NCBI GenBank assembly: GCA_037443765.1
Contig: JBBINS010000176.1
Location: 1-5,733 of the forward strand
DNA: 5,733 nucleotides
Reading direction: 5' to 3'
Source of the DNA: CAIKZZ01 sp037443765
Lineage (GTDB): Bacteria; Pseudomonadota; Gammaproteobacteria; Steroidobacterales; Steroidobacteraceae
Numbering within the stretch: position 1 is the first letter of the stretch; each line of letters starts with the position of its first letter. A program made the translations under genes and the position numbers. The notes below the pieces were generated by a model. It was not told the DNA's origin. It saw nothing but the letters and a program-made list of their open reading frames with translations, and ran no database searches. This document shows, in pieces, positions 1 to 5,660 of this stretch.

Positions 1-65
1 TGACCGACCGCGCGCGCGCCGCCGTCGCGCGCACGGGCCGGGCATCGGGCGCGGCGATGCCGCGC

Positions 66-1376
66 CTAGTACTCGGACAGCGCGTCGCGCAGGCTCGCGG
101 CGATCTGGTCGACGTCGGCGCGGCTCGCGATGAACGCCGGCGCGATGATCGCGACGTCGCCGGTCGTCTTCGCGTGCAGGCCCCGGTCGAAGAGCCGGGC
201 CTGCAGTTCGCCGCCGCGGACGCCGGGCGCCGCCCCGGGCTTCACCTCGACGCCCGCCAGCAGGCCGTAGCCGCGGACGTCGTGCACGACCGCCATGTCC
301 TGCAGCGCGAACATGGCGTCCAGGAAGTACCCGGACAGGTCACGGGCCTTGGCGAACAGCCGCTCGGTCTCGTAGATCTTCAGCGTCGCGAGCCCGGCCG
401 CGCAGGCGGCGGGGTGTGCCGAGTAGGTGTAGCCGTGGAAGAACTCCGGCGCGCCGTCCGGGGCCGCGTCGATGATCGTGCTGTAGATGCTGTCGCGGAC
501 CGCGACGGCGCCCATCGGCTGCGCACCGTTCGTGAGCGCCTTGGCCATCGTGATGATGTCGGGCGTCACCTCGAACGAGGTGGCGGCGAACGGCTCGCCG
601 GTGCGGCCGAATCCGCAGATCACCTCGTCGAACACCAGCAGGATGCCGTAGCGGTCGCAGATCGCACGGATGCGCTCGAGGTAGCCGCGCGGCGGGACGA
701 TCACGCCGGTGGAGCCGGCGATCGGTTCGACGAACACCGCCGCGATGCGGCGCTCGCCGACCAGCTGCACGAAGCGCAGCAGGTCGTCCGCCAGTTCCGC
801 GCCGGTCGCGCCCATGCCGCGCGTCATGCGGTTTTCGGGCAGCAGCGTGTGGCGCAGGTGCAGCACGCCCGGCATCAGCGAGCCGAAGGCCTCGCGATTC
901 TTGACCATGCCGCTCAGTGCCGTGCCGCCGATGTTCACGCCGTGGTACGCACGCTCGCGCGACACGAAGTAGGTCCGCTGCGCTTCCTTGCGGGCGAGGT
1001 GGTAGGCGATCGCGATCTTGATCGCTGTGTCGACCGCCTCGGACCCCGAGTTGCAGAAGAAGATGTGGTCGAGGCCCTTCGGCGTGAGTGCGGCGACGCC
1101 ATTCGCGAGTGCGAAGGCGCCGGGGTGGCCGCGCATGAACGACGGCGTGAAGTCGAGCGTCTGCAGCTGCTCGCCGACCGCCTTGGCGATCTCCGGCCGG
1201 CAATGGCCGGCGGCACTCGTGAACAGCCCCGAGCTGCCGTCGAGGATCTTCTGGCCGGTCTGGCTCCAGTAGTGCATGCCGCTGGCGCGCACGAACAGGC
1301 GCGGCTCGCGCTTGAACTCGCGGTTGGGCGTGAACGGCAGCCAGTGCTTCTCGAGCGTCTCTTGCGTCAGTTCCAT
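66..1376 (-). CDS. Class III omega-amino acid:pyruvate-type aminotransferase (candidate taurine/beta-alanine transaminase)
   Basis: This 436-residue protein is a cytoplasmic fold-type I, PLP-dependent class III aminotransferase. It most resembles beta-alanine (omega-amino acid):pyruvate transaminases, which move a terminal amino group to pyruvate and leave an aldehyde. Visible landmarks are the N-terminal HWLPFT (11-16), GSEAVDT (111-117) for cofactor phosphate binding, YHG (144-146) stacking on PLP, FDEV (249-252) with Asp250 for the pyridine nitrogen, Lys279 in AKALTNG as the Schiff-base lysine, and HGYTYSAHP (314-322). Length is about 10 residues below the usual 445-450, mostly at the N-terminus. 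A GGAG motif (complement of 1383-1386) lies 6 bases before the ATG and supports this start. It follows the iclR gene by 61 bases on the same strand. Because xsc is divergent to it, a taurine:pyruvate (Tpa-like) role is inferred. Unusually, Phe52 and Lys403 replace a tryptophan and an arginine typical of the family. The family is near certain; the substrate is not. Confidence 0.93.
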   Translation of the reverse strand: MELTQETLEKHWLPFTPNREFKREPRLFVRASGMHYWSQTGQKILDGSSGLFTSAAGHCRPEIAKAVGEQLQTLDFTPSFMRGHPGAFALANGVAALTPKGLDHIFFCNSGSEAVDTAIKIAIAYHLARKEAQRTYFVSRERAYHGVNIGGTALSGMVKNREAFGSLMPGVLHLRHTLLPENRMTRGMGATGAELADDLLRFVQLVGERRIAAVFVEPIAGSTGVIVPPRGYLERIRAICDRYGILLVFDEVICGFGRTGEPFAATSFEVTPDIITMAKALTNGAQPMGAVAVRDSIYSTIIDAAPDGAPEFFHGYTYSAHPAACAAGLATLKIYETERLFAKARDLSGYFLDAMFALQDMAVVHDVRGYGLLAGVEVKPGAAPGVRGGELQARLFDRGLHAKTTGDVAIIAPAFIASRADVDQIAASLRDALSEY

Positions 1377-1437
1377 GTCGGTCTCCGTGTCGCCCGGCGG
1401 CCGCGCCGCGAGCGGGAAGTGCGTTGCCCTGTTGTCG

Positions 1438-2235
1438 TCAGCCTAACGTCGATCCGATATCCACGGCCGCGGCCTGCAGGCGCGGCACGAACTCGATGGC
1501 GCGCATCAGCGGCAGGCGCGCGGTCGCACCCTGAACCGCGAGCGACGCGATGACCTCGCCATTGCGGTTGCGCACCGGCACGGCGACGCAGGCGACGCCG
1601 AGCACGTACTCCTCGTTGTCGACCGCGTAGCCGGCGGTCACGATGCGGTCGAGCTCCGAGGCGAGCACCTGACGGTCGGTGATCGTGCGCTCGGTGAACC
1701 GCTGGAGCGCCAGGAGCTCGAGCAGCCGCTGACGCTCGGCGACCGGCCGGTAGGCGAGCAGCAGCTTGCCGCTCGCGCAGCAGTGCGGCGGAATCGCGAC
1801 GCCGCCGACGGGGAGCTGCAGCCTCAGCGGCCACTCCGCCTCGATCCGGTCGAGATAGATCAGTACGCCCTTGTGCATCACCGCGAAATTGCAGCTCTCG
1901 CCGATGTCGCTGACGACCGCGCGCAGCACCGTGCGCCGCTCGGTCGCCGCGCGGTCGTTGCGGAGCACGTCGAGGCCGAAGCGCGACAGGCGTTCGCCGA
2001 TGATGTACGCGCGGCCGCCGGGCTCGCGCGCGAGGAAGCCCGCTTCCTCGAAGAGCGCGAGCGTCCGGTGCAGCGTCGGCTTCGGCAGCTCGGTGGCCTG
2101 CATCAGCTCGGAGAGCGTCACCGGCCGCCCGGCGCGGACCAGCACCTCGAGCACGCCGAAGGCCTTGAGGGTCGAGGAGGTCTCGCCCGCGATCTCTCCG
2201 GGCTCCGCGACGAGGGACAGCACCTGGCTGCTCAT
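1438..2235 (-). CDS. IclR-family transcriptional regulator
   Basis: This 265-residue DNA-binding regulator has the standard IclR two-domain plan. An N-terminal winged helix-turn-helix spans about residues 24-82, with the helix-turn-helix near 40-68 (TLSELMQATELPKPTLHRTL) and the wing near 70-80. An effector-binding domain runs from about 95 to 262, with the family signatures HCCASGKLLLA (151-161) and YAVDNEEYVLGVACVAVPV (203-221). Length is normal for the family. The ATG is preceded by two GGAG motifs, 9 and 3 bases upstream; the 9-base one is the better-spaced site. It is transcribed away from xsc and toward the aminotransferase, a common position for a regulator acting on both arms. IclR proteins may activate or repress, and the ligand cannot be read from the sequence; an aminosulfonate or sulfoacetaldehyde is an inference from the neighbours. 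The paired Cys152-Cys153 replace the more usual small residues there. Confidence 0.94.
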   Translation of the reverse strand: MSSQVLSLVAEPGEIAGETSSTLKAFGVLEVLVRAGRPVTLSELMQATELPKPTLHRTLALFEEAGFLAREPGGRAYIIGERLSRFGLDVLRNDRAATERRTVLRAVVSDIGESCNFAVMHKGVLIYLDRIEAEWPLRLQLPVGGVAIPPHCCASGKLLLAYRPVAERQRLLELLALQRFTERTITDRQVLASELDRIVTAGYAVDNEEYVLGVACVAVPVRNRNGEVIASLAVQGATARLPLMRAIEFVPRLQAAAVDIGSTLG

Positions 2236-2250
2236 GCGCTCCGACTCCAG

Positions 2251-2271
2251 TTCCGATTAACGATATGGGAA
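2251..2271. promoter_or_regulatory. Imperfect inverted repeat, candidate operator next to iclR
   Basis: TTCCGAT (2251-2257) and ATGGGAA (2265-2271) form 7-base arms that pair at 6 of 7 positions around a 7-base spacer. The site ends 16 bases before the iclR start codon and covers the proposed iclR -10 box, so a bound protein would block iclR. Small dyads of this size suit IclR-family dimers or tetramers. Binding is inferred only. Confidence 0.3.
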
Positions 2272-2285
2272 ATGACCGCAGGCAA
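2256..2285 (-). promoter_or_regulatory. Possible sigma-70 promoter for iclR
   Basis: On the minus strand TTGCCT (complement of 2280-2285) is followed after 18 bases by GTTAAT (complement of 2256-2261). Each box matches the sigma-70 consensus at 4 of 6 positions. Transcription would start near 2249, leaving a leader of about 14 bases that still contains the ribosome binding site. An alternative -10 box on the same strand, TACAAT (complement of 2319-2324), matches better but has no convincing -35 partner. Weak evidence. Confidence 0.3.
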
Positions 2286-2299
2286 GATAGCTATTTGCC
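2281..2299. promoter_or_regulatory. Nested dyads overlapping the xsc -35 box, candidate operator
   Basis: GGCAA (2281-2285) and TTGCC (2295-2299) are perfect 5-base inverted arms around a 9-base spacer. Inside the spacer is a perfect 8-base palindrome, ATAGCTAT (2287-2294). The right arm is part of the proposed xsc -35 hexamer (2295-2300), and the left arm overlaps the possible iclR -35 box (2280-2285). A regulator sitting here could therefore control both directions. The IclR protein is the obvious candidate, by position only. Confidence 0.4.
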
Positions 2300-2323
2300 A
2301 TTCGTGTGCTTCGGGGATATTGT
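2295..2323 (+). promoter_or_regulatory. xsc: Sigma-70-like promoter for xsc
   Basis: TTGCCA (2295-2300, 5 of 6 matches to TTGACA) is separated by exactly 17 bases from TATTGT (2318-2323, 4 of 6 matches to TATAAT). It lies in the A/T-rich spacer between the divergent genes. Transcription would begin near 2330 and give a leader of about 57 bases before the xsc start. An in-frame ATG at 2306 falls inside this promoter, which argues against that start. Confidence 0.5.
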
Positions 2324-2369
2324 AGCGCAAGATCAAGACTGAATGTCTCTATTAACGAAATTACCTGCC

Positions 2370-2375
2370 AGGGAG
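2370..2375 (+). promoter_or_regulatory. xsc: Ribosome binding site that selects the xsc GTG start
   Basis: AGGGAG precedes the GTG at 2387 by 11 bases, slightly long but usable. No comparable purine run precedes the next in-frame ATG (2405), which is why the GTG is preferred. The 9-base string GGGAGCCAC here recurs exactly before the permease gene (4279-4287). Confidence 0.5.
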
Positions 2376-2386
2376 CCACGACGCCC

Positions 2387-4141
2387 GTGAGCCAGTCGCA
2401 ACGCATGGGGCCATCCGAGGCCCTCGTCGAAACCCTCGCCGCCAACGGCGTCACCCACGTGTTCGGCATCGTGGGCTCCGCGTTCATGGACGCGCTCGAC
2501 ATCTTCCCGGCCGCCGGGATCCAGTTCGTGCCGGTCGCGCACGAGCAGGGCGCGATCCACATGGCCGATGGGTACGCGCGCGCCTCCGGACGCCATGGCG
2601 TCTGCATCGCGCAGAACGGCCCGGGCGTGACCAACTTCGTCACCGGCGTCGCCGCGGCGTACTGGGCGCACTCGCCGGTGGTATTCATCACCCCGGAAAC
2701 GGGCTCCATGTCGATGGGACTCGGCGGCTTCCAGGAGACGGAACAGCTGCCGATCTTCTCGAAGATCACCAAGTACCAGGGGCACGTGAACAACCCCAAG
2801 CGCATGGCCGAGATCGCGGCGCGCTGCTTCGACCGCGCGATGCTGGAGATGGGACCGACGCAGCTCAACATCCCACGCGACTTCTTCTACGGCGAGCTCG
2901 ACGCGACGATCTCCCCGCCGATGCGCATCGGCCACGGTCCGGGTGACGCGGCGGCACTCGACGCGGCCGCCGAAACGCTCGCGACCGCGAAATTCCCCGT
3001 GATCCTCGCCGGCGGCGGCGTCATCCTCTCCGGCGGAACCGCCGAGGCGATCGCACTCGCGGAGCTCCTCGGTGCGCCCGTCTGCAACAGCTACCTCCAC
3101 AACGATTCCTTCCCGGCCTCGCACGCGCTCTCGGTCGGCCCGCTCGGCTACCAGGGCTCGAAGGCCGCGATGAAGCTGATCGCGCAGGCCGACGTCGTGC
3201 TCGCGCTCGGCACGCGGCTCGGGCCCTTCGGAACCCTGCCGCAGCACGGCCTCGACTACTGGCCGAAGCAGGCTAAGATCATCCAGATCGACACCGATGC
3301 GCGGATGCTCGGGCTCGTCAAGCCGATCTCGGTCGGCATTCACGGCGACGCCCGCGCCGCCGCTGCCGCCCTGCTGCAGCGGCTCAAGGCGCGCACGCTG
3401 GCGGCCAACGCCACGCGCGCCGAGCGCGCCGGCCGCATCGCGGCCGAAAAGTCAGCGTGGGAGACCGAACTCGGCGCCTGGACCCACGAGCGCGACCCGT
3501 ACTCGCTCGAGGTCGCCCGCGACTCCAGGCACATGCATCCGCGCGAGATGCTGCGGGCGCTCGAGCAGGCGCTGCCGGCCAACTCGATGGTGTCGACCGA
3601 CATCGGCAACATCTGCTCGGTCGCGAATTCCTACCTGCGCTTCGAGCGGCCGCGCTCGATGTTCGCGGCGATGAGCTTCGGCAACTGCGGCTACGCCTTC
3701 CCGGTCATCTGCGGCGCCAAGATGGCAGCGCCGGACCGCCCGGCCTTCGCCTACGTCGGCGACGGCGCGTGGGGCATCAGCTTCAACGAGCTGCTGACGT
3801 GCGCGCGCGAGAAGATCGGTGTGACGGTCGTGGTCTTCAACAATGGTCAGTGGGGCGCGGAGAAGAAGAACCACGTCGACTTCTATTCCCGCCGCTACCA
3901 GGGCGTGAACCTCGAGAACCCCAGCTGGGCGGGCATCGCCCGGGCCTTCGGCTGCGAGGGCGTGACCGTCGAGCGCCTCGCCGACGTGGGGCCCGCGCTG
4001 CGCGCGGCCGCGCACGCACAGAGCGAGGGCCGGACGACGGTACTCGAGATGATGGTCACGAAGGAGCTCGGCGATCCGTTCCGGCGCGACGCCCTGTCGA
4101 AGCCGGTGCGCCTGCTCGACAAGTACAAGGCGTTCGTCTGA
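2387..4141 (+). CDS. xsc: Sulfoacetaldehyde acetyltransferase (phosphate- and ThDP-dependent)
   Basis: The 584-residue product belongs to the acetolactate-synthase-like thiamine-diphosphate family and matches Xsc. Xsc converts sulfoacetaldehyde plus phosphate to acetyl phosphate and sulfite, the carbon-sulfur cleavage step of taurine and isethionate catabolism. The N-terminal pyrimidine-binding domain (about 7-170) carries FGIVGSAFM (26-34) and AHEQGAIHMADGYARASG (51-68) with the cofactor-activating Glu53. The central domain (about 188-335) includes HNDSFPASH and GPLGYQGSKAAM. The C-terminal PP-binding domain has GDG (458-460) through NN (485-486), then QWGAEKKN. The C-terminal run ELGDPFRRDALSKPV (560-574) is very Xsc-like. 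Compared with Xsc as I remember it, the linker before MHPREM (383-388) is shorter and total length is about 10-20 residues below usual. GTG 2387 is chosen on its ribosome binding site; ATG 2405 would give 578 residues. The permease gene follows 151 bases later. A divergent paralogue with a related aldehyde substrate remains possible. Confidence 0.87.
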   Translation: MSQSQRMGPSEALVETLAANGVTHVFGIVGSAFMDALDIFPAAGIQFVPVAHEQGAIHMADGYARASGRHGVCIAQNGPGVTNFVTGVAAAYWAHSPVVFITPETGSMSMGLGGFQETEQLPIFSKITKYQGHVNNPKRMAEIAARCFDRAMLEMGPTQLNIPRDFFYGELDATISPPMRIGHGPGDAAALDAAAETLATAKFPVILAGGGVILSGGTAEAIALAELLGAPVCNSYLHNDSFPASHALSVGPLGYQGSKAAMKLIAQADVVLALGTRLGPFGTLPQHGLDYWPKQAKIIQIDTDARMLGLVKPISVGIHGDARAAAAALLQRLKARTLAANATRAERAGRIAAEKSAWETELGAWTHERDPYSLEVARDSRHMHPREMLRALEQALPANSMVSTDIGNICSVANSYLRFERPRSMFAAMSFGNCGYAFPVICGAKMAAPDRPAFAYVGDGAWGISFNELLTCAREKIGVTVVVFNNGQWGAEKKNHVDFYSRRYQGVNLENPSWAGIARAFGCEGVTVERLADVGPALRAAAHAQSEGRTTVLEMMVTKELGDPFRRDALSKPVRLLDKYKAFV

Positions 4142-4176
4142 CGGCGACCCGTGGCGGGGCGCCGGCCGGTTGCGGC

Positions 4177-4182
4177 TAGAAT
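4177..4182 (+). promoter_or_regulatory. Possible -10 box upstream of the permease gene
   Basis: TAGAAT matches the sigma-70 -10 consensus at 5 of 6 positions and lies in the xsc-permease gap. No recognisable -35 hexamer is found 16-18 bases upstream, where the sequence is nearly all G and C. It would give the permease its own transcript beside readthrough from xsc. No T-tract terminator is visible between the two genes. Confidence 0.25.
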
Positions 4183-4215
4183 CATGGCGCCTCCCCACGG
4201 ACCGCTGGAGATGAC

Positions 4216-4293
4216 GTGAACGACTCTCGCGCGCGGCGTACCGCCAGGTGGGCCCACGGCCCGCGGATGCCGCGTGCCGGGAGCCACCACTGA
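4216..4293 (+). CDS. Possible 25-codon leader peptide overlapping the permease start
   Basis: A GTG-initiated frame of 25 codons plus a TGA stop sits between xsc and the permease. CTGGAG (4205-4210) lies 5 bases ahead of the GTG. The stop TGA (4291-4293) shares its last base with the permease ATG (4293-4295), the TGATG arrangement typical of translational coupling. The peptide would be basic, with six arginines and three histidines, and resembles no known family. In such G/C-rich DNA a short open frame can arise by chance, so the case rests on the ribosome binding site and the overlap. Confidence 0.25.
   Translation: MNDSRARRTARWAHGPRMPRAGSHH
4279..4283 (+). promoter_or_regulatory. Ribosome binding site that selects the permease ATG
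   Basis: GGGAG lies 9 bases before ATG 4293. An in-frame GTG at 4248 would add 15 residues rich in Pro, Arg and Ala that family members do not need, and it has no good ribosome binding site, so the ATG is preferred. Confidence 0.55.
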
Positions 4294-5660
4294 TGGAGGC
4301 GCCGACCGGGCTCAGGCGGACGCTCAAGATTCGCCACATGCAGATGATCGCGCTCGGCGGGGTCATCGGCGCCGGCCTCTTCGTCGGCAGCGGGGTCGTC
4401 GTCAGCTCCGCGGGGCCCGCGGCCGTGATTTCCTTCGCGCTGACCGGCGCCCTCGTCGTGCTCGTGATGAGGATGCTCGGCGAGATGGCGGTGGCATATC
4501 CCGCGGTCGGCGGGTTTTACGAGTACAGCCACCTCGCGCTCGGCGACCTCGCGGCCTTCCTCACCGGCTGGATGTACTGGTACTTCTGGGTGATCGTCGT
4601 CGCGCTCGAGGCCGTGGCCGGCGCGAAGCTCCTCGGCGTATGGTGGCCGCACGTCGCGCCGTGGCAGCTGACGCTCGGCCTGATCGCGCTGTTCACGGCC
4701 GTGAACCTGCTGTCGGTGCGCTCCTACGGCGAGGCGGAGTTCTGGTTCGCGTCGATCAAGGTCGCGGCGATCGTCCTGTTCCTGTGCGCCGGCGCCGTGT
4801 TCGTGTTCGGCCTGTGGCCCGGCGACGCGGGCGGCCTGCGCCATCTGACCATCGACGGCGGGTTCATGCCGAACGGCATCGTCCCGGTGCTCACGGGCGC
4901 CGTGGCGGCGACGGGCTTCTACTTCGGTACCGAGATCGTGACGCTGGCCGCGGCCGAGTCCGCCGAGCCCGAGCGGGCAGTCGCGCAAGCGATGCAGTCG
5001 GTGATCTGGCGCGTCCTCACGTTCTACATCGGCTCGATCTTCCTGGTCGTGGCGATCCTGCCATGGAACGACGCGCTCAGGATGGAGCGCCCGTACGTCA
5101 GCGTGCTCGAGGTGCTGAAGGTGCCCGCGGCGGGGACCCTGATGAGCGCCGTCATCCTGACGGCGGTGCTGTCGGCGCTCAACTCGGGCCTGTTCGCGTC
5201 GTCGCGCATGCTGATGGCGCTGGCGCGCCGCGGTGACGCGCCGCGCGTGTTCGCGCGGCTCGACGCGCGCGGCGTTCCGGCCGCTGCGATCCTCGCCGGC
5301 ACGGCCTTCGGCTACGCCGCCGTCGTGATGAGCTACGTCTCGCCGGACAAGGTGTTCGCGTTCCTGGTCAACTCCTACGGCACGGTGGCCATCTTCGTCT
5401 ACGTGCTGATCGCGGTCTCGCAGCTGCGTCTGCGGCGCCGCCTCGAGGCCGAGGCCCCCGAGCGGCTCAAGATGCGCATGTGGGGCTTCCCGCACCTGAC
5501 GCGGCTCACGATCATCGCGATGCTGGCGATCGTGGCCGCCATGGGCTTCATCCCCGACCAGCGCGCGCCGCTGGTGTTCGGCCTCGTCAGCGTGCTCGTG
5601 CTGCTCGGCGCGTTCGCGCTGCGCCGCGCGGCGGGGCCCGCCGCGGACCGCGCGCCCTGA
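4293..5660 (+). CDS. APC-superfamily amino acid permease, GabP-like
   Basis: This 455-residue inner-membrane protein is an amino acid/proton symporter of the APC superfamily (LeuT fold), with 12 hydrophobic segments at roughly 15-38, 43-65, 87-113, 122-141, 151-172, 196-216, 239-259, 280-302, 328-348, 352-375, 402-420 and 424-444. Family motifs are RHMQMIALGGVIGAGLFVGSG (14-34), whose unwound glycine-rich stretch binds the substrate backbone, YPAVGGFYEYS (69-79), FGTEIVTLAAAESAEPERAV (211-230) and NSGLFASSRMLMALARRGDAP (297-317). FMPNG (191-195), SVIWR (236-240), ILPWN (255-259) and IAVSQLR (373-379) recall E. coli GabP, which carries 4-aminobutyrate. GabP-type carriers accept omega-amino acids, so taurine, beta-alanine or a homologue would fit the neighbouring omega-aminotransferase. 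The start is ATG 4293, whose A is the last base of the leader frame's stop. It lies 151 bases after xsc on the same strand. Family is secure; substrate is inferred. Confidence 0.93.
   Translation: MEAPTGLRRTLKIRHMQMIALGGVIGAGLFVGSGVVVSSAGPAAVISFALTGALVVLVMRMLGEMAVAYPAVGGFYEYSHLALGDLAAFLTGWMYWYFWVIVVALEAVAGAKLLGVWWPHVAPWQLTLGLIALFTAVNLLSVRSYGEAEFWFASIKVAAIVLFLCAGAVFVFGLWPGDAGGLRHLTIDGGFMPNGIVPVLTGAVAATGFYFGTEIVTLAAAESAEPERAVAQAMQSVIWRVLTFYIGSIFLVVAILPWNDALRMERPYVSVLEVLKVPAAGTLMSAVILTAVLSALNSGLFASSRMLMALARRGDAPRVFARLDARGVPAAAILAGTAFGYAAVVMSYVSPDKVFAFLVNSYGTVAIFVYVLIAVSQLRLRRRLEAEAPERLKMRMWGFPHLTRLTIIAMLAIVAAMGFIPDQRAPLVFGLVSVLVLLGAFALRRAAGPAADRAP

Noticed and set aside
12..32. GC-only hairpin (GCGCGCG/CGCGCGC, loop of 7) downstream of the aminotransferase as a terminator
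   Set aside because: No T-run follows on either strand, and alternating GC repeats readily self-pair in DNA of this composition. It is too weak to call an intrinsic terminator.
57..1553. 498-codon open frame on the plus strand opposite the aminotransferase
   Set aside because: It is an antisense shadow caused by G/C-rich third positions. The product is dominated by Arg, Ala, Gly, Val and His with no recognisable domain, while the opposite strand encodes a full aminotransferase.
2306..2386. N-terminal extension of xsc from ATG 2306
   Set aside because: The extra 27 residues do not look like any Xsc N-terminus, and this ATG lies between the -35 and -10 boxes of the best promoter, so it would not be in the transcript.
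2333..3343. 336-codon minus-strand frame opposite the first half of xsc
   Set aside because: It is a shadow frame with Arg/Glu/Asp/Val-rich composition and no motif; it would also run through the xsc promoter region.
4142..4176. GC-rich palindromes (GGCGCC, CCGGCCGG) after xsc as a terminator
   Set aside because: They overlap each other, do not form a single long stem and lack a T-tract.
3452..4366. 304-codon minus-strand frame over the end of xsc and the gap
   Set aside because: No domain is recognisable, and the frame simply mirrors the codon bias of xsc on the other strand.
4182..5495. 437-codon open frame on the minus strand opposite the permease
   Set aside because: The translation is an Arg/His/Asp-rich low-complexity mix without domains, and the plus strand carries a complete 12-helix permease with all family motifs.
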